Positions 34,331 to 45,891 of a stretch of DNA of 64,000 bases are shown piece after piece. Position 1 is the first letter of the stretch, and each line of letters starts with the position of its first letter. The stretch lies in the NCBI GenBank assembly GCA_023213395.1, contig CM041465.1, positions 222,897,741 to 222,961,740 on the forward strand. The letters are read 5' to 3'. The DNA comes from Cycas panzhihuaensis (lineage: Eukaryota > Cycadophyta). The translations under genes and the position numbers were made by a program. The notes beneath the pieces are model-generated. The model was not told where the DNA came from. It was given only the letters and a program-made list of their open reading frames with translations, and made no database searches.

Positions 34331-35713
34331 TGTAGGGTCCCACATAACTGAGGCTAAACATTAGGCAAAACAATGAGATCACTGGTTGTTGGGTAAAGCC
34401 ATCAAACCTGAGACTTATCTTGAGGTTCCATTAACTCCAACAACATATAAAAGCAGGAACAATAGATCAGTAATAGTTGAAGTAGTGAATATCATTAATC
34501 AACAAAGAAAAAGGATCAGTTGCAGTTAATATTCAGACGTGCAGGCCACAAACATGGAAACAGGTGACTTGTTAAGGGTCATCTGAAATTGGTTGATGAA
34601 AAAACATATTATTAGAACCAATAAAAGCACATACTAATGGAGATAAAAAAATATTGAGGATAGCCATGCCAATATACATGTAAGTCAATTATAACTCTCA
34701 TCAAAATACCATAAAATTAATGGAATAAGCCTATTGTTGGTTGTTGCTTACTATCAAACCCCTTCTTAACACCTGTGAACATGATTAGAGCTTGTACTAG
34801 TGTTTTTTCATCTGTATATAAGTGTTAGAATAAGTGTACAATAGTAGAAGTTTATGTTTCTATTAAGTCAAGCCGGTTCATTAAAGATTTTTTTTATTTA
34901 TAAGAATATTTGTGACTTATATATGTGAGTCGAGCTTGGAACAGTCATATTGAGGCTGACCGGGCACATATACATGTTAGTTAGGAATGTTTAGAGGTGG
35001 TTGCGCTGTGTTTGGGTCATATACGAGTCGTATAGATGAGTGTAGACTTGTAATACCTGTGGCTGGTCTGCCCATTAATAGTGCTTATTATGGCATCCAT
35101 GCCTCTCAAGATCATACAAATGCAACTTTTGATTTTGTTTTTCAATGATTTTTATTAAGGTTGATACTTAGTAAATAATATTATCACTTGTGCTTTTTAT
35201 TTTCAACACGTGGGTTAAGTGAAGAGGCACGGGAATGTAATAGAAAGTTGTAACTCATAGAATATACCTTTTGGTATATTCCTCTCAATACAACTTTATA
35301 AAAAGCCCCCTTTTACCATTGATATTATACCATATTTCAGAGTGTGAAGTATTTTGAGGTAATTTAAAATATTCTAGACTTATTTTGAGAACATATTAAG
35401 GAGGATTATTATGTTTTTTAGCTTGGAGACTGTGCATTATTTATTATGAGGAGCCATCCTCAGTTCTTGGAGCATACTATTAAGTGACTCAAGGGTTATT
35501 TTTTAGACTTTTTTAGTACATTTAAGGGTGTTTTTGGCCATTTGTGTGGGAGAATAGTCAGTGAACCACCTAAGGCATGCATAGTTAGTATTTGGAGTAC
35601 CTCTAAAGTGTGTGCTTAAGCTAGAGAAGACCATAGTGGTGCATTTCTGTCCATAAGGTCTATTAGGCAATCGTTTGGTTTCATTTGACTCGTGTTGAAG
35701 CCTATTTCTTGAG
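34331..35713 (+). other. Long leader of Copia element E, possibly with an embedded insertion
   Basis: About 1.4 kb between primer site and gag start, long for a Copia leader. No coding region is seen. A TATA-like TTATAAAAAG followed by a C-rich stretch at about 35296 resembles an LTR promoter, so a solo LTR may lie here, but I could not find its ends or a target duplication. Confidence 0.4.
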
Positions 35714-35970
35714 ATGGAGCACATTATGCCTAAGGTTATCTTCAATGGTAATAATGGTGAATCAACTATGGGGTATCACTAAGGTAAAGGTGGATGTTAT
35801 TCCATTAGATCATAAAGAGCATGTTCGACTCAAAGAGAAGAAATTTATGGCAATGGGATTGTTGAAACTATTATTAGCACTGGACCTAAGAGCCTTGGTT
35901 CACAATCTAAAAGAACCTGATAAAATTTGGATAAAACAGTGTGAAGCTTTTAAGAAAAAGAAGATGATTA
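35714..35970 (+). pseudogene. Gag of Copia element E, N-terminal part
   Basis: Begins at ATG 35714 (MEHIMPKVIFNGNN), then changes frame after a TAA. The frame 35685-35970 gives HKEHVRLKEKKFMAMGLLKL and NLKEPDKIWIKQCEAFKKKK, matching the UBN2-type Copia gag. It is cut at 35970 by the insertion of element F. Confidence 0.75.
35966..35970. repeat. Target-site duplication of element F, left copy (GATTA)
   Basis: The right copy at 61053-61057 reads GAATA, four of five matching. Confidence 0.7.
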
Positions 35971-36268
35971 TGAAACGAGTTAATGTCACAAGATCATTAT
36001 ATTAGTTGATTATTTCTAACAAGGGTCTTAAGTGAACTTTAAATTAGATCACTTAAGTGAAATACACTTTTATGTGCATTATGTATAATTTCATTTCACC
36101 TAACTCTAATGCTTCCTCTCTCAATATAAAAGTAAAAGCTCAATGGAGGATGCTCATTCTTACCTCCCCATTTTGTGAGAGATACTCTCTTTCTCTCAAG
36201 TCTCTCTTGCTCCCTTATTTGCTTTTGTGTTTAGTGCATGGAGATGAAGGATACATCCACTCTTTTCA
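35971..36268 (+). repeat. 5' LTR of Copia element F (298 bp)
   Basis: Runs from TGAAACGAG to CTCTTTTCA, followed by the primer site. It is the same length as the 3' LTR at 60755-61052. An AATATAAAAG box (about 36123) is a likely TATA element, present in both copies. Confidence 0.93.
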
Positions 36269-36270
36269 TG

Positions 36271-36283
36271 TGGTATCAGAGCA
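36271..36283 (+). promoter_or_regulatory. Primer-binding site of element F (initiator tRNA-Met)
   Basis: TGGTATCAGAGCA lies two bases after the LTR, an exact Copia-type tRNA-Met site. Confidence 0.9.
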
Positions 36284-37463
36284 ATATCCAGTTTCCTCAC
36301 TCACTTATCAGTTTCCTCACTCACTTATCTTTTTATAAGGCTTAAAAGCCCATTATAAAAGTGAGTTAAAAAACACCTAGATCAGAGCAATATCTGGTGT
36401 CCTCACTCACTTTTCAACATTACATTTCAAAATTCAAAAATCACTTCAAGCAAGCACTATAAAGACACTCCAAGCAAGCACTCCAAAAGCACTCCAAGCA
36501 TGCATTCTATTTTTAGTTATATGTATATTTGATACAAATTCGATAATCATTTCACTCTCCCTAAAAGGAACATATTACGTATGCTATTTTCTGCCATCTT
36601 GTACCTATTCACATACTTACTAAGGTTGAGATACCTTGGTTGGAAGAATCCCATACCATAAAGGAGGTGTGGGTTTCAAGTTAGGACTGGACTAAACTAG
36701 AATATTTGTGAGGTTCGGTCAGCTATACCATCGTGCCTCAATTAGAAATCATCCTAATAACCAACTAGGAAAACTAAAACTTTAATACAAGATTAAAATA
36801 TACCTGATTTAACATCTGTCATAGCCATAGGTATGCATGTACCACTCTTTAGAGGAGGTATATAACTGTTCATTGGTGAACTAGATGAGGATTAGGAGTA
36901 CTTGGGCTCTGTTATGACTTGGATTTCATCACCAAGCACAATTACGAGTATCACAGGTGAAGGCCAACTTAATTCTACTAGAAGTGTAGCCATCCCTTCA
37001 ATAACCTCAACTACATATTGGACACAAGTTAGAGGTTATTAGGTTGATTACACATCTTATATTTGAGTTTCAAGTTGTGTACACCTAATGATGTCAACTT
37101 CCACATTACCCTACAATCTTGTACATTAATCACTTACTTATTTCTAAAAAGTGATCCATAGTGTAATCACAATCATAATGCTTCTCATATTCCTCCTGCG
37201 TCAAGTTAATATTTGCCACAAGTGTTAGTGGCTAATTTTCATCATAGTGCTTCTCATATTCTTACTGCATCAAGTTAATATTTGTCACAAGTATTGGTGA
37301 CTTTTCTCTAAGTTGCTCCCTTCATCTTTGAACAACTATTCTCACTTCATCTTCCTTTTGCTACACTACTTCATTGCATCTCCCATTTGTAAATAGTGAT
37401 TGGTCATTTATTGCCATCACTTCTATGGTCCCTTGTTTATTTCTTCCTTTCTCAAAAGACACC
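36284..37463 (+). other. Leader of Copia element F
   Basis: About 1.2 kb without a credible gene. It starts with a tandem pair of a 20-bp unit (CAGTTTCCTCACTCACTTAT) at about 36289-36328 and short repeats of CACTCCAAGCAAG near 36465-36500. Confidence 0.6.
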
Positions 37464-38640
37464 ATGTCTTCACAGTTCAAGTAAAATATGAACTGCATTC
37501 TAAAAGGAAAAGATAATTGGGACATCTGGTTCATTAGTATCAGAAATGCTGCAAAGTATGAAGGTCTTTGGAGAGATCACTTACAACCTACACCATTTTT
37601 TGCAGCTACAACTACCTTAGTTGCTTCTGGAGGAGGTGTTCCAACTGCTCTTACTAAAGCTGCACCTAAACGCTAATAGGAACTTGATGATGATAAAATC
37701 CATGCAAGGATACTTCTTGTCACTGATTATTCCTTACATAATCTCATTGATGAAGTTATACATAATATAGCATGGAAAGTTCTTAAAGTTATTAAGAAGA
37801 ACTTTAACACTAAATCAAATATAGAATTTATCCACTTGATGCTGAAGATGAACAAATTGAAAATGCAGAAAGGATACGCAAGTGAGACAATCATTCTCCT
37901 TCGTCTAATCAAGCATGCTATTAATAAAGATTTTAAAAGTTAATGCATTGCATGGGCTTTCTTGATTCAATCATGTCTCCATATCCCAGATTACAAAAAT
38001 CTGCTATGAAGTCTTCAATCTAGTAGCACTTTGAAGACCCTAAACTTTGAGGCTCTTGTTAATAAGTTCATTGAATTTTATAAGACCTTTGATACCACTT
38101 TGCCATTATATATGATCCAGTTGATGCTACTTTTGAAGTGGAAGAAGATCTTTGTTACGCTAAAAATCAAGGCTAATACTCTCACAGAGGTGGTAATTCT
38201 TATGGAAGAGGTAGAGGTAGACAATAAGGACAATGTCCTCTTGGTCAACTGGCTCCTCAACTCCAACAAAAATAGTCTCAAGGCCAAGGCTAAAATAATC
38301 AACCTAGACCCAGATCTAGTAATCAAAGATAATCCAACTAGCCCAATACTTATTATAGGACTGGAAATCAAATAATTGTGTGCCAAAGGTATAATAGGAA
38401 AGGACACTATGCCAAAAATTGTAGAAATGCCACCAATAAACTACTTAGCTATCAACAATGCCATTGTACACATAATGTTGATGAAGATGCTTTTGGTGGA
38501 ACGTAATTTGCTCATGCACACCTTCAAAGAATTGGGACCACTTCATCAAATGTTGTTGATAGATCCACTAAGTATATTGAGGATCATTGTCACTATACTT
38601 ATTCACTTTTACCTTCACCACTTGGACTTGCAAATAGTAC
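37464..38640 (+). pseudogene. Gag of Copia element F
   Basis: ATG at 37464 with a stop six codons later; the same frame then runs NCILKGKDNWDIWFISIRNA and AAKYEGLWRDHL, a typical Copia gag start. Further blocks lie in other frames. A zinc knuckle at 38381-38422 reads CQRYNRKGHYAKNC, with the second Cys changed to Tyr. Several frameshifts. Confidence 0.82.
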
Positions 38641-39760
38641 CACCTCAAATACTTCATCTTAGATCATGGATACCGGAGCAACACAACACATGACTTGTCA
38701 TCACTAGTTCTTTTAAGATTTTGACTCTGAAGTTTGTGGTGTTGTACACATGGCTGACAAATCATCTCAGTCAGTCGAAGGACTTGGAACTATTTGCCTG
38801 AAACTCCATGCCTTTCAGATTTTACCCTTGTTGATGTTTTATATATTCTTGCTCTGAAGCAGAACCTATTCTCCCTGTCCACCTTTGTCTCTCATGGATT
38901 TGATATGAGTGTAACTACAAATAATCAAACTCTATGTGTCATTTACCCTCTTTCAAATATTGTGGTTATGACTAGAATTCTCGATGGCAAACGTTTTCAC
39001 CTAATTGGCTCACTATCCTCTCAAGCTAACTATGTTGATGATGATTCTACTTTTACCACAACCTTGACTCCTCAAAAGTTATCCCAAGTAGCCCTATGGC
39101 ATGCTCATATGGGCCATATCAAAATTGATCATTTAAGAGAACTATATGCCACTGTTCCTAGTATGCCTAGGCTCTCCTCTAAGCCCTTCAAATGTGAAGT
39201 ATATATCATTGTCAAATCTCAAAGATAACCCTTTCCTCGTAGTCAGTGGAAATCTAGCCAACCTTTTCAGCTTGTACACTCAGATATATGCAATCCTATG
39301 CCCATCCCTTCTCTTAAATAGAAGTAGTACTATATTACTTTCATTAATGATTTTACCAAGAAAGTATAGGTTACTTTTCTTGTAAAGAAAGATAAAGCTT
39401 TTTCTATGTTTCAAGCTTTCAAGGCCCACATGGAAAATGAATATGGATTTATAATCAAAATACTCAGAACTAATAATGATGGCGAGTACACTTCTAATGA
39501 GTTTGAATCATACCTATATCAGCATGGAATCAAACATCAAACCAATGTTATAGGTACACCCCAATAAAATGGAGTTGCTGAGTGTGTGAATAAGACCATC
39601 ATGAACATAGCTCATGCTATGCTGGTATATAAGAATATCCCTATCTATCTTTGGGCCGAGGCTATCTAGACTATCATGTATTGTATCAATAGTATTAGTC
39701 CCTCCAAGCTCGATCCCTCTCCATATGAAATGTGGTAGGACAAACCCCCTTTATCTCCCA
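38641..39760 (+). pseudogene. Protease and integrase of Copia element F
   Basis: The protease active site is MDTGATQHMTCHH at about 38668. The GAG-pre-integrase block (LWHAHMGHIKIDHLRELYA) lies at 38794-39228. The integrase core follows with LVHSDICNP (Asp), RTNNDGEYTS (the second Asp is Asn) and TPQ-stop-NGVAE (Glu). The CAA-to-TAA stop inside that motif and other stops show the gene is dead. Confidence 0.88.
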
Positions 39761-40340
39761 TTTTAAATTTTTTGGCTCTGCTTGTTATGCTCACATTTTG
39801 GAGGAATACAGAAACAAGCTCCAAGATAGAGCCCTTAAAGGCATCTTTGTCAGATATCCTATGGACAAAAAGGGGTACAAGGTTTTTATACCTTCACAAC
39901 ATAAAATTATCATCACTAGAGATGTTATATTTGCAGAGATTGAAGATCAATTACTCAGACTTGACTCTAAGATACCTTCATACCGATTTAATGATGCTAC
40001 TGAATTTGATGTCTATATTCTAAAATTTAGAGGGGGAGATGCTCAACAGTTGCTCAAAATCTTGGAATTTGACAATAGAGCCCTAGAAGATACAAGTTGT
40101 GACTCCCAACTAATATGTACACATCCAACACCATCATTTATGAATAGCCAAGTTAACAAAGGTAAAGCCATAACAGAAGGACCATCTTCTCCAACAAAAG
40201 TGGCTGGCCCATCTTCTCTAACATCGTTAACTTCCTCTATGCTAAACATTTTACATGATCCTTTTCATGATCAAAATGAAGACCAAGAGGCTATGGAAAT
40301 GAAAACCTCATTCTCAACTCAAAGTTTTCGTGAAGCCTAC
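39732..40340 (+). pseudogene. Copia element F, integrase C-terminus to RT linker, cut by element B
   Basis: An open frame with HFKFFGSACYAHILEEYRNK, ALKGIFVRYPMDKKGYKVF and ITRDVIFAEIEDQL, the usual linker before Copia RT. It ends at QSFREAY where element B begins. The frame resumes at 58648, first with a TAG and then RDMRLNEVGK. Confidence 0.88.
40336..40340. repeat. Target-site duplication of element B, left copy (CCTAC)
   Basis: A perfect match to 58643-58647. Confidence 0.93.
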
Positions 40341-41578
40341 TGGAATCATGTCTATGGGATGATAACCACACTTGGTTAGGATTGGGTTAATCAACGAAGA
40401 GTTTTAGAATCTAAGGTCAATCCAACAAGTGAGAGAGATCACCCGCATAGGGCGTCCGTGCGTCGGAACGCATGTTTGGGACCCGCGAATGATGCACAAC
40501 TCCCTTCTGGGTAACTCGACTTCGTTTCTGAGGATGGAAGGAGTGAGGGATATCCTCAGTTTCCCGAGTAACCTTAAGAAATAGGTCCTCCCACCCTTGG
40601 ATGGCCGAAAGTGGGAGATAAGGTCAAACGATGGAATGGCTCTTCACAAAAGGAAAAAGGTATGAATGAGGTGTATTTAAACCAATAGTGTGGGAGGTGC
40701 ACGCTTGTGGAAGGTAGATTGGATAACCACCCCACAAGCAGAACCAATCCAAAAGAAAGGGTACTAAGGCTACCTACCTACTATAGGTATGACAAGATGG
40801 GGGAATGACCTAGAGGTAAGGTCTTCCCTATGCTAATATACCAAAGGCGGGCTTGAGGATGTAAGGCAATAATGAAAGGGGTTTCTGCCGTTTTGAGTGT
40901 GAAGGGTTTGGTCTTCTATGTATTGTGGCAAAATGATAAATATGTTGTTATATTTATTGTAAATAGGGAGAAAACCATAAACTAATGAATATGCTCTAGT
41001 TTACTCTCTAATATAATAACCTCACTCTCCTTTCATTTTCTAATGAAAGAAAAAGAAAGAAAGAGAAAAAAAAATAAAGACACTAGCTAAACAGTTACAA
41101 ACGTGCATGCAAGGGGTGTGAGGCTGAGCGGAGGGACATGTAATCAAGAAAGGAAGTGAAGGAATGTGATTCCTACTTCATGCACTTTCCTAGATGAATA
41201 AACGAAGCAAACCTAAGCAAATAAACTTTGAACAAGAGAAAGAGAGCTATGAGAAAAGAGTAGTAGTGCACCTGGAAGATCATGCGGCCGGATGAATATG
41301 TTCCCTCATTTTGCAATCACTTTCCTCTTCCCTTTCCCCAAATGTAAGCGACATGGTATAGTGACATTGGGGGCTTCCTTACCTTCCTCGAGTTAAAAGA
41401 ACAAGGGTGAAAAAGGAAAAAAGGAAGGACTATGCAAGAAAAATTAGAAAGCAACAAGGGAGAGAAGAAGAAGAATATACCCGGGTTGACGAGCTCCTCT
41501 CCTCCTCCACGCATGGCATGGAAAGAACCTATAGTAAATAGTATTTCCCTTTCCCAAGGGGCTGTTAGGGAACAAGAT

Positions 41579-41615
<37 letters not shown>

Positions 41616-43176
41616 CAATGTGCATAAAGTGATACAAGCAAAATATGCTAATCAAGTGAAAACTTTAGTTGAGAGACAACTTCCAACCTTCTCTATGCAA
41701 GTAAGACAACAAAATAGAAGGAGGTGGTTGGCCTCGGAATGGCTAACCCTAAAAAACATGCACTTCCACACTATCCAAGCACATAAACAATAGGTAATAA
41801 TAGAATAATAGGGACTAAATGTATGAACGATGAGTTGCAAAAAGGCTGTAAATATTGCTAATGTTGCAAAAGTTACGATGCGCAACTTTTGCAACCCAAG
41901 AATTAACCTGATGCCCAAAGGTAAGCTAGGGTCTGATTAGGGCTAGAATCCCTACTTATGTAAGGCTCACAACATTAGAACAAGCGTAGTAATGGGCTAT
42001 GTACGCTGCTACTAGTCGTGGCCTCTCTTTTAAGAGCTTTCTAGTAGCCCAAGGGAAGCATAGAGGAGCAGGAGGAAAAGGGGAGAAGGGGGGTTACCCT
42101 TGAGGAGAAGGCCTTGCTAGGTTGTGGAACCTACCTTGGCTCCTTTCTCTCACCTTTTTAGGACCTCTCCCTCGCTACCTCCTTGGAGAAACCAGGGAAG
42201 AGAAGAAAGTATAGACGATAGATAAGGAAAGATGGAGGGAATGCCTCCTATGTGCAACAAAAGAAAAACTAAGGAAAGAAGGAGGTATGCAAGGTATTTC
42301 AATCACTGTCAAGGGACTAAAACAGAACTAAACGAAATAAGAATGGGGGAATCCCTGCTACAAGTAAGTTAGAAATAGATTTACCTGAGAAAATGGCAGA
42401 GAAAAGTAGTCTTACAAGGTTTGCAGGTGACTATGAAATTTGGAAAGACAACCTTGGCAGAGTACAATACTTGTGCTCAGAGGCAAGCCTTGGAGCGTGT
42501 CTTACTTGAAGGGGCCCTACCTCAAGCTTGCTACCACGGATTTGAGTTGCAAAGGACTGATCTCAGGCTGAAACACAAGTATGTTAGGTGTTGCAGGGCA
42601 TCTCTCATAGGAGAGGACCTGTGAGAGAGGAAGAAGAGATGATAGAAAAGTGGAAGAAGAGAGTCCAAGAGAGGAAAAATGATGTCTTTTTTTGGGTTTT
42701 AAACCTAACCTTAGCTCAATTAAGTGATTAGGATTCAGCTAGGTCTAGGAATACGACTCATCCATGTAGAAATTTCATAATAAATGTGAAATTCACCATG
42801 GCAGGTTTTAAAAAATGGTTTATAACAGTCACCCCGTGGTGAACTTCATGATGCTGCAAAGTGTGCCGCAATACCACGGTATTTGTCATGGTGCGGTGAC
42901 AATGCAAGAAGCATAAAGGGAAGAAGGAGCTAGGAGCCCTAAAAGAAGGTACTCCAGGCCTAGGAGGGCCTGAACCTCTATCTAGGTGGCTGGGGACAGT
43001 CATGAAGAAGAGATAACCTATGTAACATGATCACTCAAATGAATCAATCAGTCATGTAGTGGAAAATAGATGGTTCGACTTACCTTTCTTAAGAAGTGAT
43101 AAAGGCAAAGGATAGAATCATACTTGCACTTACCTGAGTCGACTCACTAAGACCCATTCCTAGTAGCTAAGAAACA
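40341..43176 (-). repeat. 3' LTR of Tat element B (2836 bp)
   Basis: Plus-strand ends are TGGAATCATG and AGCTAAGAAACA. Compared with the 5' LTR it lacks a segment of about 260 bp and one of about 80 bp. A microsatellite at 41579-41617 is (AC)n(AT)n. Confidence 0.93.
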
Positions 43177-43188
43177 CTACCCCCTTGG
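43177..43188 (-). promoter_or_regulatory. Polypurine tract of element B
   Basis: CCAAGGGGGTAG on the minus strand, directly before the 3' LTR. Confidence 0.7.
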
Positions 43189-43253
43189 CAGCAGAGCCTC
43201 GTTGCTCAGAAGCGTAATACGACGACAAATGCTAGAAATATAATATTAGTGAT

Positions 43254-44164
<911 letters not shown>

Positions 44165-44715
44165 GGATAACCCAAGACTTGGGCGCCTGGGCGACTGGAC
44201 AAGTCTCTCAAGGGGGATTACCAAGGAGAGGGAGGCGACGCTCAAGGATGAGATGAACTAGGCTATCCGCCTTAGCATTGCGATCCCGAGAGATGTGTTA
44301 GATATCGACAGAAGGGAAATAAGACAACAGGGACCTAGTGGTTGAGGTGAGGGCTCTCAGGCATGGGCAATGCACCTGGTAGACCTGGGTGAGATGGGAC
44401 ACCACAACCTAAGAGTTGCAGAAGAGGATGATGGGTCCACGGTGGAAGTGAAGCACATTGGTAAGTGCCTCTATAACAGTTGTGTACTCAGCTTCATTAT
44501 TGGTAGCTTCAGGAAGGAAGATCCTAGAACGCATGAAGTCATATTCGGAAGGGTCACAGAGAATCCACGCGATAGCAGAAGGACCTGGGTTACCATGACT
44601 TCCACCATCAGTGAAGATAAGTAATGCTATGGTGGGAGAGAGGGGAGTCTTGATAGGCTGGATCGAGGAAAAATGAGTGTCGGCAGGGTCAATGGGCAAA
44701 AAGGACTCAACGCAG
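44165..44715 (-). pseudogene. Second (archaeal-type) RNase H of element B
   Basis: FTDGGSHGNPGPSAIAWIL (Asp), EATNNEAEYTTVIEAL (Glu), then ILFCNS where element A has CDS, so the third catalytic Asp is Asn here. A stop follows, and RDRNAKADSLVHLILERRLP holds the fourth Asp. The same domain as 17578-17989 of element A; inactive. Confidence 0.88.
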
Positions 44716-45350
44716 GGTAGAAGTCATGAAGGACTTAAGCAGTTATCAATAGGGACCGTGAAGGGTGGGAGGACCCAAGGATGAGGCTACCTGAATATAA
44801 GGAGATCGACTCGGTGGACAAGAAGGAAACTGTGGCAAAAAGGCCTCTCTCAGGTCCCAAAGGTCGCTGAAGGAAGCAAGGCACCATCCCAAATAGAAGG
44901 GCGCTTTCTTTAGAGACCCCAAAGGCATGAACAAGTGGAAAAAATGGGTTTAGGATGACGAAACAAGCCAAACGAGTATAAACTTAGGTATATTTAGAGA
45001 CAGCATGAAAATCAAGATAGAAGGGACCTCGCAAGGCTAAAGGGAGTGCCATAAATGCACCTAGAGGATGAAAGGAAAAGAAGGCCACAGAGGTAAAATG
45101 GGAGACAAATCCAAAAGGTAAAGGTAACGGGAGAAGAGAGATAGTCCCAAGGGCTGCCACGGCAAGGGAAAAGGAGAAGGTGCCTGTCGGGACCCCCACC
45201 TATATAAGGAAAACTTAACGACAACAGGATTAATTTCCACGGGCTCACGATCGATTTAGAGCCCTCTTCCTTACGTAGCGGAGCACCGCCCGACTTCGAA
45301 GGCACACAGAGGGAGATTAGACCATTGGATCGGGACATAGAGATAGCCAT
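44716..45350 (-). pseudogene. Conserved segment upstream of the aRNase H in element B
   Basis: A counterpart of 17003-17577. It contains FPYIGGGPDRHLLLFPC and VYTRLACFVILNPFF. A possible start is ATG at 45350 (MAISMSRSNGLISL). Function unknown. Confidence 0.5.
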
Positions 45351-45891
45351 TGGGACCTAGGAGGTGAGATGGCAGTAGCTAGGCCAAATCCAGTGAGTGG
45401 ATTGTACCCTATTCCATCTATTTCGTCATTTGAAGTTTGTGTGTTTTTAAGCTTTTGTTAGGCAGTTTTAGGCCCCTTAATGGCATATTAGGATCTCCTG
45501 TAGCACGAATTGGGTCCAGAAAGAGGGGGTACCAAGGTATTAGGTAGCACTGGTCCTGGTGGGCCCAAGTGTGGCCCACCTAGAAAAAAAATTTAGGTTT
45601 TTTTGGTGGAAATCCCCTCTTATTTGGGGGGTATCACTGGCCTCGCAGCAAAGATTGCAGTACTGTGATATTTATCATAGGGCTGCTGAGTTTATGTTGA
45701 AAACTTTGCGAGGCCTCATGTTCAACTTTGCGGTACCGTTGAGTTTAGTGAGGTATAGAGACCTATTAACTCAAAAGGTAAAAGATGGCTCAAAGGAGTG
45801 CCAAACTCAGCCTGGAGGGGGTGAGGAGCAGTCCTAACGATCGGCAATGGGTAGACAGGATTATTCTGACTAGTTCTTGGGTGTTTGACAG
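45351..45891. promoter_or_regulatory. Divergent intergenic region of element B
   Basis: The gap between the PMD gene and the aRNase H region. It holds an imperfect 23-bp palindrome at 45558-45580. A candidate short first PMD exon (ATG 45785, donor GGGG|GTGAGG at 45821) would splice in phase 0 to the acceptor TTTGACAG at 45891; this is not supported in element A. Confidence 0.4.

Larger units (their letters stand above)
33583..35970 (+). mobile_element. Ty1/Copia retrotransposon E, 5' portion
   Basis: The outermost element of the nest. It contains a putative 5' LTR, a primer site, a long leader and the start of gag. It is interrupted at 35970 by Copia element F and continues at 61058. Gag re-joins in frame across the gap (PDKIWIKQCEAFKKKKMI before, then LELLNLYVEDMNNMSSYL after), which fixes the identity of both halves. 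Confidence 0.8.
35971..40340 (+). mobile_element. Ty1/Copia retrotransposon F, 5' portion
   Basis: A full Copia element of about 6.8 kb once its own insert is removed. The left half has LTR, primer site, leader, gag, protease and integrase. It is interrupted at 40340 by Tat element B and resumes at 58643 with RT and RNase H. Protease-integrase-RT order defines Ty1/Copia. The LTRs are both exactly 298 bp and differ at about 27 positions by hand count (about 9%). All genes are broken. Confidence 0.93.

Noticed and set aside
42421-42624. Open frame of 67 codons in the 3' LTR of element B
   Set aside because: Not kept open in the matching part of the 5' LTR (about 57643-57850).
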